The notes under the pieces were generated by a model. That model searched no databases, was not told the origin of the DNA, and saw only the letters and a list, made by a program, of their open reading frames with translations. Both the position numbers and the translations under genes were made by a program. A stretch of DNA of 64,000 nucleotides from Aneurinibacillus sp. Ricciae_BoGa-3 (GTDB lineage Bacteria > Bacillota > Bacilli > Aneurinibacillales > Aneurinibacillaceae), in the NCBI RefSeq assembly GCF_028421645.1, contig NZ_CP116887.1, positions 2,792,001 to 2,856,000 of the forward strand, given 5' to 3'. Below are positions 16,328-24,336 of the stretch, one piece after another. Position 1 is the stretch's first letter; each line of letters begins with the position of its first letter.

Positions 16328-17287
16328 CTAGAATCTATGAGTAGTTCTATAAGGAAGGAGACTTAAAATATTCTCTACCGATTGCGCTGACGTGTCTAAG
16401 GCTTGTTTTTCTTCTGACGTTAAAGGCAATTCAATGATTGCTTCAATACCGTTTCCACCAAGAATAGCAGGTACCCCTAGGCATATATTTTCGTAGCGAT
16501 ATTCCCCATCTAAATACGCGATGGCAGGAAGAATTCTTTTTTTGTCATTCATAATAGCTTCTGCCATTTGAACCATTGAAGCGGCAGGAGCATAATAAGC
16601 ACTGCCTTGGCCTAGAAGATTCAGGATTTCACCTCCTCCTCTTCGTGTACGTTCGACAATAGCTTCTATTTTTTCTTTTGAAAGAATTCTTTCTAAAGGA
16701 ATACCTCCTATATGCGAAAAGCGAATTAAGGGAACCATTGTATCCCCGTGTCCACCTAAAACAAATCCAGATACATCTTCAACCGAAACATTTAACTCTT
16801 GAGCTACAAATGTATTAAATCGAGCTGTATCGAGTACACCTGATTGCCCTATTACACGGTTTTTTGAAAAGCCTGTAGTTTTATAACAAACATAAGTCAT
16901 CACATCTACCGGGTTGCTCAATACTAATACATAGCTGTTAGGAGCATAGCGGACTATCGTTTCCGATACTTCTATCAATATTTTCACGTTTGTTGTTACT
17001 AAATCGTCCCTACTCATTCCGGGCTTTCTAGCGATCCCAGCTGTAATAATAATTAAATCCGCACCTTGTATAGATTCATAATTGCAGGTTCCAATAATAT
17101 TCGAATCAAATCCTTGTACCTTACAAGCTTCTAGAAGATCTAATGCTTTCCCCTTTGTAGGATCCCTCATAGAAGGGATATCAACGAGTACAATATCCCC
17201 AAGTTCTTTTTGCGCAATCATCAAGGCTGCCGTTGTGCCTGTATAACCAGCTCCAATCACTGCAATTTTTTTTCGTTTAAATGACAC
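16328..17287 (-). CDS. mdh: Malate dehydrogenase within the microcompartment operon
   Basis: The 319-residue LDH/MDH-family enzyme has the NAD site [10 protein letters not shown], malate-type substrate loop [11 protein letters not shown] (the Arg marks oxaloacetate/malate specificity over lactate), [11 protein letters not shown], and the catalytic histidine in [10 protein letters not shown]. It interconverts malate and oxaloacetate with NAD(H). It starts at GTG after AAAGGAG. A malate dehydrogenase is unusual in a microcompartment locus, where NAD+ is commonly regenerated by an alcohol dehydrogenase. It may recycle the NADH from the acylating aldehyde dehydrogenase. No terminal encapsulation helix is evident, so encapsulation is uncertain. 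Confidence 0.85.
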   Translation of the reverse strand: MSFKRKKIAVIGAGYTGTTAALMIAQKELGDIVLVDIPSMRDPTKGKALDLLEACKVQGFDSNIIGTCNYESIQGADLIIITAGIARKPGMSRDDLVTTNVKILIEVSETIVRYAPNSYVLVLSNPVDVMTYVCYKTTGFSKNRVIGQSGVLDTARFNTFVAQELNVSVEDVSGFVLGGHGDTMVPLIRFSHIGGIPLERILSKEKIEAIVERTRRGGGEILNLLGQGSAYYAPAASMVQMAEAIMNDKKRILPAIAYLDGEYRYENICLGVPAILGGNGIEAIIELPLTSEEKQALDTSAQSVENILSLLPYRTTHRF

Positions 17288-17364
17288 GCTCTAATCTCCT
17301 TTCAGCGCCGGCACTTAATTTTATGCCGATTAACTACAAAGTTCCAAAAGACGCTCCCCATAGT

Positions 17365-17640
17365 TCATTCTTTTCTTATTAAAAATTTTCTTGTACTTAT
17401 ATACGGGTTAGGTATAACACAAAAGGATATAAGTGCCCCGGCATGCTGCGCTACTCTTGTTCCAGCATCAACTGCGAGTTGTACAGCACTAACACCACCT
17501 TCCACTATAATTGTTACGAGTGCTATGTCTTTTTTCTCCTGGATTAGAAGACTAACATTTGCTGATTTTAACATAGCATCAGCTACTTCAATGGAGATGG
17601 CTAACCCCCACGTTTCAATCATCCCTAATGCTTTATTCAC
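17365..17640 (-). CDS. BMC-H shell protein, second copy
   Basis: The 91-residue BMC-domain protein starts NKALGMIETWGLAISIEVADAM with a GTG start after GGAAGAGGTAAGGA. It is more divergent than the other two: AQHAGALISFCVIPNPYIS replaces the usual reigeVis.HVIPrPh, and the tail is basic (RKFLIRKE). The pore segment reads VEGGVSAV. It lies right behind a vestigial BMC-P frame that ends nine bases upstream. It may form a hexamer with altered pore properties or act in mixed tiles. Confidence 0.85.
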   Translation of the reverse strand: MNKALGMIETWGLAISIEVADAMLKSANVSLLIQEKKDIALVTIIVEGGVSAVQLAVDAGTRVAQHAGALISFCVIPNPYISTRKFLIRKE

Positions 17641-17649
17641 CGCCGGTCC

Positions 17650-17706
17650 TTACCTCTTCCCTTCACATGTTACCCAAATTTTTCCAATCACTCTGTTAAT
17701 TCGCAC
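17650..17706 (-). pseudogene. Vestigial BMC-P (EutN) N-terminal fragment
   Basis: An 18-codon frame starts at GTG with a well-spaced GAGGGG site and reads NRVIGKIWVTCEGKR before a TAA. It matches the first residues of the intact BMC-P (GTVIGNVWATKKEE). The remaining three quarters of the gene are missing and the next BMC-H gene begins nine bases later. The intact pair at 14239-14782 shows the same BMC-P/BMC-H order, so this is a decayed second pair. Confidence 0.75.
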
Positions 17707-18000
17707 TTATTGCCCCTCTAACTTCGGTAAAATGCTCTCTAATTCTTGATGAGGACGTGGAATTACATGAACTGAGATAATTTCACCCACACGTTGTGCG
17801 GCTGCACTTCCTGCTTCAGTAGCTGCTTTTACAGCTCCAACATCCCCCGTTACTAGCACGGTGACAATCCCTCCACCTACATGAACTTTTCCTACTATGT
17901 TAACGTTTGCCGCCTTTACCATAGCATCAGCAGCTTCCAATGAAGCCACTAATCCTTTAGTTTCGATCATTCCAAGTGCACCGTTTATTTCTCTAGCCAT
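17707..18000 (-). CDS. BMC-H shell protein, third copy (PduA-like)
   Basis: The 97-residue protein with [23 protein letters not shown] and [15 protein letters not shown], and [22 protein letters not shown] at the end, is the most canonical PduA/EutM-type hexamer protein of the three. It is preceded by AGGGGGAATATT and follows the aldehyde dehydrogenase by about a dozen bases. It probably builds the bulk of the shell facets. Confidence 0.93.
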   Translation of the reverse strand: MAREINGALGMIETKGLVASLEAADAMVKAANVNIVGKVHVGGGIVTVLVTGDVGAVKAATEAGSAAAQRVGEIISVHVIPRPHQELESILPKLEGQ

Positions 18001-18012
18001 TTAATATTCCCC

Positions 18013-19548
18013 CTACTTATTGTTTTGGTATTGTTCAATTACGTTTTTGACCAAGTTAGATACCAGGTCAGGATGAATCGTACCAGATTTCATTTCTACT
18101 CCTCTGAGTACTTGTTCAATGATGGTTTCAACACGATCGAAGTTCGAATACTTTACTGCTCTATCATCGCCATGCTGCGATGAATTAGGTATAGAAACAT
18201 TTCTAACCCCATAAGCTACTCGCTTTATATTTATCAAGTGGCGAGCTGTAATATTGTCAGAGGTTATATTCCCGCCGTATGATCCGCATCCTAAAGTCAT
18301 GGATGGCGTTAAGCCCGTTGTTGCTCCTGCCGCGCCTATGGAAGAAAGCGTATTCACCAATATACGAGAAACTGGCATTTCAATCCCAAACGTTAGGACA
18401 ACTCTTTCATCCTTTGTGTGAAGCGACAAACTATGCCCTCTTCCCCCAAGATTCAGTAATTCCATACAGGTTTTTTTTGCTTCCTCTAGACTATTTGCTG
18501 TATACAATCCCAAAATAGGGGCGAGCTTTTCAATTGATAGTGGAACATCCTTACCAATACGGTGTTCTTCAGCTATTAATAATCGTGTCCCATCTGGAAT
18601 ATTAATGCCAGCCATTTCTGCGATTGTCTTCGCCGAACGTCCAACGATAGCCGGGTTTAACCTTCCTTTTATTGGGGAAATAACACTTTCCAACCTTGTT
18701 TTTTCAATTTCATTTAGAAAGTATGCCCCGTTATTTTTTAGCTCTCTAATCGCCATTGTCTTGATATTCTGGTCGACCACAATAGCTTGTTCCGAAGCAC
18801 AAATTGTACCGTTATCAAACGTTTTACTGTCCACAATCATTTTCACTGCCTGCTTCACATCGGTTGTTTTCTCAACATATACCGGTACATTTCCAGGCCC
18901 TACACCGTATGCTGGTTTCCCGGAACTGTAAGCCGCTCGTACTAATCCCCCACCCCCTGTTGCCAAAATTAAATGAACGTCTTTATGTTTCATTAATTCG
19001 ACGGTTGTTTCCATTGTTGGTTTGGTAATCCAACCAATCAATCCTTCTGGAGCTCCTGCCTCTGCAGCCGCTTTGCTGCAAATTTTCAATGCCTCCACGG
19101 TACACTTGACCGCTGAAGGATGGGGACTAAATACGATGGCATTTCTTGATTTCAATGAAATCAGTGTTTTAAAAATTGCGGTTGAAGTGGGGTTTGTGGT
19201 CGGAATAATACCTGCAATTACCCCAAAAGGATAGGCTATCTCCATTACCTTCTTCTCATGATCTTCCCTAATAATTCCAACTGTTTTTTCATCCTTGATA
19301 GACTGGTAGACATCCCTGGAGCATAATTCGTTTTTGATCTTTTTATGTTCCGTAATTCCCATTCTAGTCTCTTCAACTGCCAATCGGGCTAAAGATTCAG
19401 ATTCTCTATAGGCTGAATCTGCGACATATTTAACAATACGATCGACTTGTTCCTGTGAGAACTCCAAAAACTTGGATTGAGCTTCTTTTGATCGTCTTAC
19501 TGCTTCTCTCATCTCTTGTATGGACTTAAGGTCATAATCAAGGTCCAT
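18013..19548 (-). CDS. CoA-acylating aldehyde dehydrogenase, microcompartment cargo
   Basis: The enzyme belongs to the EutE/PduP/AdhE-N-domain class: PFGVIAGIIPTTNPTSTAIFK, LILATGGGGLVRAAYSSG, GVGPGNVPVYVE, and the catalytic cysteine in FDNGTICASEQA. It oxidises an aldehyde and transfers the acyl group to CoA with NAD. The ATG at 19548 (511 residues) is chosen because AAAGGGGTG precedes it; the upstream ATG at 19596 has no ribosome binding site. The last 18 residues (DLVSNLVKNVIEQYQNNK) form an amphipathic helix that looks like a C-terminal encapsulation peptide. It is the signature enzyme converting the toxic aldehyde; propionaldehyde is the likely substrate from the neighbours. Confidence 0.9.
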   Translation of the reverse strand: MDLDYDLKSIQEMREAVRRSKEAQSKFLEFSQEQVDRIVKYVADSAYRESESLARLAVEETRMGITEHKKIKNELCSRDVYQSIKDEKTVGIIREDHEKKVMEIAYPFGVIAGIIPTTNPTSTAIFKTLISLKSRNAIVFSPHPSAVKCTVEALKICSKAAAEAGAPEGLIGWITKPTMETTVELMKHKDVHLILATGGGGLVRAAYSSGKPAYGVGPGNVPVYVEKTTDVKQAVKMIVDSKTFDNGTICASEQAIVVDQNIKTMAIRELKNNGAYFLNEIEKTRLESVISPIKGRLNPAIVGRSAKTIAEMAGINIPDGTRLLIAEEHRIGKDVPLSIEKLAPILGLYTANSLEEAKKTCMELLNLGGRGHSLSLHTKDERVVLTFGIEMPVSRILVNTLSSIGAAGATTGLTPSMTLGCGSYGGNITSDNITARHLINIKRVAYGVRNVSIPNSSQHGDDRAVKYSNFDRVETIIEQVLRGVEMKSGTIHPDLVSNLVKNVIEQYQNNK

Positions 19549-19612
19549 AAATGGAATCACCCCTTTCTTTAAAACATTAATAGCGATATGGTTCATAGCA
19601 GTTCAACATATT

Positions 19613-19921
19613 TTATTGATAGTATTGATAAAATTTAACCTGCCCGTCTGCCCGCTCTCCTTCTGGAGACGAGTGCTTTGTATGCTTTGTTGCCTCTATA
19701 GATGAAGTTATATCCTTCCAAATTTTTATATCTTCCTGAGTAAGGGGAAGGTATTCAGCGTACGCTTCTAAAGGAAGCGCTGACATCTTTGTTACCTCCA
19801 TAGAAGAAGTTATATCTCTCCAAGTTTTCATCTCTTCCTCCGTCAGGGGAGCGTATTCGACGTACTCCTCTAACTTTGAGAGTACTAATCTAGTGATCTT
19901 TTCTACTAAGGCCGGATCCAT
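19613..19921 (-). CDS. Small microcompartment-operon protein: encapsulation-type helix plus tandem repeat
   Basis: The 102-residue protein is preceded by a perfect AGGAGG. Residues 4-19 (ALVEKITRLVLSKLEE) form an amphipathic helix like BMC encapsulation peptides. Residues 17-45 and 51-79 are two copies of a 29-residue unit with 19 identities, each carrying LE.Y.EY.PLT.E..K.W.DITSS.E.TK. The tail of about 20 residues is polar and probably disordered. I do not recognise the family. It lies between the phospho-lyase candidate and the acylating aldehyde dehydrogenase, both presumed cargo. A cargo-organising or scaffold role is suggested only by position and architecture. Confidence 0.8.
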   Translation of the reverse strand: MDPALVEKITRLVLSKLEEYVEYAPLTEEEMKTWRDITSSMEVTKMSALPLEAYAEYLPLTQEDIKIWKDITSSIEATKHTKHSSPEGERADGQVKFYQYYQ

Positions 19922-19932
19922 TTTAATACCTC

Positions 19933-21204
19933 CTATATGGTTATTTTCAATGCCCTTTGTGCTGCTTCTTTAATACTGATTTCACATCGTGAAAGTAATT
20001 CATCACAATATTTTTGATCACAAAGCAGACCTGGTTTAAATTGAAGTACTTTAGGATCAAGCATCGAATAAATTGCCCATACACCATTTTTATAAAGAGA
20101 GCGCATCACATATTTCGCACCTTCTGGGTGACTAAATTCCAATCCCATAACAACACCCATTTGACGTATACCAGTAAAAAATTCTGGGTTATTCTTCTTA
20201 ATGATCTCAAGTCCTGTACGCAAATAGCGAGCGACAAATTCAACATTTTGTCTTACTTCCTTACGTTGGGTTACCTCTAAAACTTTCATCGCAACAATGC
20301 AGCCGAGTTCCGAACCCCCAAATGTAGATATATGAGCAAAACCATCGTCATTCATCCATTGACCGGCCTTTTTACTTATAATCGTAGCAGCAATTGGGTA
20401 AATTCCCCCACCAAATCCTTTTGAGGTAACTAAAATATCGGGTTCCACTCCAAAGTGTTCAATCCCCCATAGTTTCCCTGTACGCATCAAACCAGTTTGC
20501 ACTTCATCAGCAATATATAAGGAACCATACTTTTCACATAATTTTTTTACCGAGGAGAGGTATTCTTTTTCTGGAAGAGGAAATCCATATGTTGCTGGAA
20601 TCGTTTCAATAACGACGCACGCAACATCTTCAGCAGAAAGCGCATTGTCCATCGCCGCTAAATCATTAAATGGTACATGAATAAATTCACTTGGGTCGCC
20701 TTCACATAGAAACGGGCGAGAATAACGCTCATTACCCAACGATACAGCTAAACCTGTATGTCCATGATAACCATATAAAATTGAAACTATTTTTTTTCGT
20801 TTCGTTGCATACCTGGCACATTTTAAGGCAACATCGATTGCTTCACTTCCTCCACTTGAGAAGATGGAATAAGTCAAACTACTAGGTGTGCATATTGAGA
20901 GTGCTTCCGCGAGCTGTGCACGGGTTATCGATGGAAAATGATGATTTCCAATATCAAATTCATCTAAAGCCCTTTTTAACGTAGAAATAATTTCAGGATT
21001 TCGGTGGCCTAGATTATATGTTCCTCCATTTAAATGTACATCCATTAATTTTTTTCCGCTCATATCATAAAAATAATAACCTTCTCGTTTTCCTATCACG
21101 AGGTCAATACCGTCTTTTTGCCATTGACTTGTTTTTCCAGGATTCCACCATTTGATTGATTGTTCAATAACGGTATCCTTGCTATTCGTCATGAATTTAT
21201 CCAT
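19933..21204 (-). CDS. Class III PLP enzyme, amino-alcohol phosphate phospho-lyase candidate
   Basis: The 423-residue fold-type I PLP protein has SGSEA-type cofactor binding (FSSGGSEAIDVALKCAR), GYHGHTG, ADEVQTGLMRTGKLWGIEH and the Schiff-base lysine in LVTSKGFGGGIYPIAA. These mark class III aminotransferases, a group that includes ethanolamine-phosphate and aminopropanol-phosphate phospho-lyases. An APH-type kinase, SDR and acylating aldehyde dehydrogenase in the same operon are the set known from RMM-type microcompartments. Elimination of ammonia and phosphate to give propionaldehyde is therefore the favoured role, and transamination is the alternative. It starts at ATG after GGAGAG. Confidence 0.75.
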   Translation of the reverse strand: MDKFMTNSKDTVIEQSIKWWNPGKTSQWQKDGIDLVIGKREGYYFYDMSGKKLMDVHLNGGTYNLGHRNPEIISTLKRALDEFDIGNHHFPSITRAQLAEALSICTPSSLTYSIFSSGGSEAIDVALKCARYATKRKKIVSILYGYHGHTGLAVSLGNERYSRPFLCEGDPSEFIHVPFNDLAAMDNALSAEDVACVVIETIPATYGFPLPEKEYLSSVKKLCEKYGSLYIADEVQTGLMRTGKLWGIEHFGVEPDILVTSKGFGGGIYPIAATIISKKAGQWMNDDGFAHISTFGGSELGCIVAMKVLEVTQRKEVRQNVEFVARYLRTGLEIIKKNNPEFFTGIRQMGVVMGLEFSHPEGAKYVMRSLYKNGVWAIYSMLDPKVLQFKPGLLCDQKYCDELLSRCEISIKEAAQRALKITI

Positions 21205-21265
21205 TATCGTCTCTCCACTTTAAAGGATTTTTACTTAAACTCTGACTGAGTAGGGGAAGTATGAA

Positions 21266-22047
21266 TCATACTTTTTCCTCTTCTGCACATAATAATTGGA
21301 TTTCTGTATGAGCTAGCATTTTTTCCCATTCATCAGAACAGTGCCAGTCACTTATTAATATTGAAATATCCTCCAAATGACAAATATGGGCGAAAGTTGT
21401 TTTTCCAAATTTGGTATGATCCGCCAAAACAATAACCTGTTCAGCACGTTCTTTTAAAATGCGCGACATATGCGCTTGGTTTAAATCATAATCCGTTATT
21501 CCGTCCACAGTCGAAACCCCTCCAGCAGAAATAAACGCTTTGCTAGCTTTCATATTTCGCAACATTAATTCTGATAAAGGCCCAATTGTTGACTTCTGTC
21601 TGACATCAACTTCTCCACCGATAAAGATAATACGCCCTTTAAATATCTCCATCGCTAGTTGCATAACAGGAGCTGAATGGGTAATAATCGTTACATTATT
21701 CTTGTCATTCAAATAACGGATAATTTCAATCACCGTTGTGCCATTTCCGAGCATTAAGATATCGTTATCTTCTACAAGTAAAGCCGCTAATCTACCAATT
21801 GCTCGTTTCTCTTTTTCATTAATCATCTGTTTTTGGTCAAAAGGAGGTTCCCCTGAATCAGATGTTGCTAGAATCGCACCACCATAAACTTTTTTCAATT
21901 TTCCCGCTTTTTCAAGTCGATCCAAATCACGGCGAATCGTTTCCGGTGATACGTTTAACTCTTCGGCCAATACCGGGACATGCAACTTTTCTTCTTTGAC
22001 TAACCGTTCTAAAATTGTTTTTTTCTTTCCTCGAATGATAATGACAT
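21266..22047 (-). pseudogene. DeoR-family regulator with a frameshift in an A7 run near its start
   Basis: The main frame (from 21985) encodes PVLAEELNVSPETIRRDL (DeoR helix-turn-helix) and a C-terminal sugar-isomerase-like effector domain with GNGTTVIEI, SAPVMQLAMEIF, FISAGGVSTVDGITDY and LADHTKFG. That frame lacks the first helix. An ATG at 22047, preceded by GAGGTG, encodes MSLSFEERKK and then meets a run of seven A (22018-22024 on the plus strand as T), after which the frame is wrong and stops at TAG. One more A would give the textbook start ERKKTILERLVKEEKLHVPVLAEEL. Possible explanations are a true mutation, slippage at the A run, or a sequencing error. It presumably controls the microcompartment operon. 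Confidence 0.75.
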
Positions 22048-22090
22048 AGCTACAAACACCTCTGATTTTCTTAAATCAACATGTTGTCAA

Positions 22091-22864
22091 TTAACCCATA
22101 GCCTCTAAATTCTCCGGGATCGTTTGGCCGCCATCAACGATAAGTGTTTGACCCGTGATGTAGCCTGCTTCTTTGGATGCAAGGAATAGGGCCGCATGGG
22201 CAATGTCCTCTATACTACCAAGTCTCTTCAGTGGAATGGAAGACGCCATTCTCTCTAAGTAATCACTCCCCAACCCTTGTAATCCCTCAGTCAGAATATT
22301 ACCGGGCATCACTGCATTGATCGTTATATTATTATGAGCTAGTTCCAATGCTGCACTACGCATAAAGCCTAACTGAGCTGCTTTACTGGCGCCGTAGTGG
22401 GACCATCCAGCATATCCAGATACAGGACCAGTTATGGAAGAAGTAATAATAACACGACCATATTGAGCTGACTTTAAGTACGGTAGGGAAGCCTGCAAGG
22501 CGAATAATGTACCACGCGCGTTCGTATTGATCACTTGGTCCCAATCATCTCCGGTCATTTCCTCCAGTGAAGCGCTTGGAAAAATTCCCGCGTTGGCGCA
22601 CAACACATCGATTCCTCCATAAGTTTCAGCTACTTCTTGTGCCAAGTTCTCCATTGAGGTTCGGTTAGACACATCGCCAACAAATGCTTTCGCGTTAAAT
22701 CCAGAATTTCTTATTTCTGCTGCACACTCTTCAGCAGACTCCATATGACGTGCCACGACAGCTACTTGCGCCCCATGACTCGCGAATATTCGAGCGATAC
22801 CCTTTCCAATACCTTTACTAGCTCCGGTGATTAACACTGATTTATCCTTGAACGTATTCGTCAC
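22091..22864 (-). CDS. Short-chain dehydrogenase/reductase of the amino-alcohol operon
   Basis: The 257-residue SDR has the NAD(P) motif ITGASKGIGKGIA, the NAG motif CANAGIF, catalytic Ser in ITSSITG, YGASK, and a C-terminal SLEASK-like GYITGQTLIVDGG. It starts at GTG close behind GGGGGGAG. In RMM-type microcompartment loci an SDR acts as 1-amino-2-propanol dehydrogenase, interconverting aminopropanol and aminoacetone. This gene lies between the kinase and the DeoR regulator in the same direction, so the same role is likely here but unproven. Confidence 0.85.
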   Translation of the reverse strand: MTNTFKDKSVLITGASKGIGKGIARIFASHGAQVAVVARHMESAEECAAEIRNSGFNAKAFVGDVSNRTSMENLAQEVAETYGGIDVLCANAGIFPSASLEEMTGDDWDQVINTNARGTLFALQASLPYLKSAQYGRVIITSSITGPVSGYAGWSHYGASKAAQLGFMRSAALELAHNNITINAVMPGNILTEGLQGLGSDYLERMASSIPLKRLGSIEDIAHAALFLASKEAGYITGQTLIVDGGQTIPENLEAMG

Positions 22865-22932
22865 GTCTCCCCCCTAAATCTGGTTTTTTAATTGAAATGG
22901 AATAAATATTAAAACTCTATTTTTATGATCAT

Positions 22933-23949
22933 CTAGCTGTGTAATTGTGTATATTTCCTTGCCAATTCCTCAGTTTTCTCTGCAAACCCCATCCCCAAAT
23001 TCTTTGCTGTGTCACTATCTGAATGGCTGCCTAACCAAGCTAATAGCATCAGCCGGCGAAGCATAATAAACGTTGGAATCTCAGCTTCTTCTTCCTCAGA
23101 TAGATTGCGTACCTTTCTATAGCCTATAAGCCAGGATTTCACTAATTCTGGGACAAATTCCTCGTGTTCAATAAAACTTAATCCAGATGCTAAATCATAT
23201 AAAAACCAGCTATAGCCACAATCATCAAAATCAATCACCTTGATTAAGTTATCTTCGATTAACAAATTCGCTAATCGCAAATCAGCATGAATTAAGCCGA
23301 AACGGTCTCGTGTCTTACCAAACCGTTGAAGTCTTAAATTGATAATATCTGCAACTTCTTGAAATAATTCTTCCCTGGCTATAGAAACTTCTGGTCCATC
23401 CTGCCATCTCCCCCACCGGGGGTTTTTCCCCAACATCGTCTCAAAATCCCATGTGAAACGGCTTAAGTGAATGGAATCCTCCCACTGTTGGACGTGTTCG
23501 TGTAATAGAGCCGTTACTTCTCCAAGTTGTTCAAATTGTATGATTAAATTGTCTTTACCTTCCTCATCAGGAGCTTTTCCGCTTAAAAAATTAAACATCA
23601 CACAATGTTGTGTTTCACTATCTGTTTGGCTTTTTAATGTCTGGACAAATTCATAATTTTTACCTTTGATTGGTTTCGGAACGATTAATGAAGATTGTTC
23701 AGCAATGTCTTGCATCCAGACCAGTTCACTTTCTAAATTTTTCTTTGTATGATAACCTGGTCGATTAAGACGCAGAACCATGCATACATTTGTCACTGGA
23801 TCCTCAACCAAATATGTCGCATTCTCCGAATAATTAAGCAGTCTACAATAAGAAGCAGGAGATAGATCATAAAGTTTTAAAGCTTGCTCAGCTAGTCTGT
23901 TCATTAAAGAAGTTTGTTCTTCTTCTGAGTATTCATTTAAATGTTGCAT
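22933..23949 (-). CDS. APH/choline-kinase-type small-molecule kinase (amino-alcohol kinase candidate)
   Basis: This protein of about 338 residues has the aminoglycoside phosphotransferase-like core: the catalytic loop LIHADLRLANLL and the metal-binding VIDFDDCGYSWFLYDLA. The start is set at the ATG at 23949 because AAAGGGTG lies at good distance; a GTG three codons earlier overlaps that site. Family members phosphorylate hydroxyl groups of amino alcohols, choline, homoserine or sugars. As the first gene of the microcompartment operon it would phosphorylate 1-amino-2-propanol or a related amino alcohol for the downstream phospho-lyase. Resistance to an aminoglycoside is an unlikely alternative here. 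Confidence 0.78.
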   Translation of the reverse strand: MQHLNEYSEEEQTSLMNRLAEQALKLYDLSPASYCRLLNYSENATYLVEDPVTNVCMVLRLNRPGYHTKKNLESELVWMQDIAEQSSLIVPKPIKGKNYEFVQTLKSQTDSETQHCVMFNFLSGKAPDEEGKDNLIIQFEQLGEVTALLHEHVQQWEDSIHLSRFTWDFETMLGKNPRWGRWQDGPEVSIAREELFQEVADIINLRLQRFGKTRDRFGLIHADLRLANLLIEDNLIKVIDFDDCGYSWFLYDLASGLSFIEHEEFVPELVKSWLIGYRKVRNLSEEEEAEIPTFIMLRRLMLLAWLGSHSDSDTAKNLGMGFAEKTEELARKYTQLHS

Positions 23950-24139
23950 GATTTTCACCCTTTTATTTGCCTTTTATATTGTGGTTTTATTTTGTTTTAT
24001 GCATTTTGTTGTGTGGTTATTCAATACTATTTCGAACATTTAGATTTTAGTATTGCTATTTTGATTAATTTTAAAAAAATAACGAAAACCCAACCGAATT
24101 CTTTCTATTTGAAATTAGCATTCAAAAATAGCCAAATAA

Positions 24140-24173
24140 CCGGATCTCTCTACGATAAGACAGAGTGAACCGG
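24140..24173 (-). terminator. Stem-loop downstream of the phosphoesterase gene
   Basis: CCGGATCTCTCT and AGAGTGAACCGG pair with two mismatches. The stem-loop lies between the phosphoesterase stop and the kinase start. The T tract that follows on the minus strand is weak, so termination is only probable. The rest of the gap from 23960 to 24336 is AT-rich with nothing further recognised. Confidence 0.4.
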
Positions 24174-24336
24174 CTTAAAACTTTTAAACCTATGTCCATT
24201 AGAAAGATAATGGTTTTAGGTGAATAGAATACGCAAAAAAGTGTCAGCTATACTTTTCTCTCCCCATCCCAAGAGAATAGAATCAACAGTACTGTAGTAA
24301 CAGAATACCCATGTTTTGCGCGTTATCGAATGTTTG

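Noticed and set aside
19933..21204. Taurine- or GABA-type aminotransferase feeding a sulfoacetaldehyde pathway
   Set aside because: The APH-type kinase, SDR and permease in the same operon fit the amino-alcohol phospho-lyase role better; no sulfite or sulfonate genes are present.
22933..23949. Aminoglycoside resistance gene
   Set aside because: The APH fold is broad, and the operon context with microcompartment genes points to a catabolic kinase.
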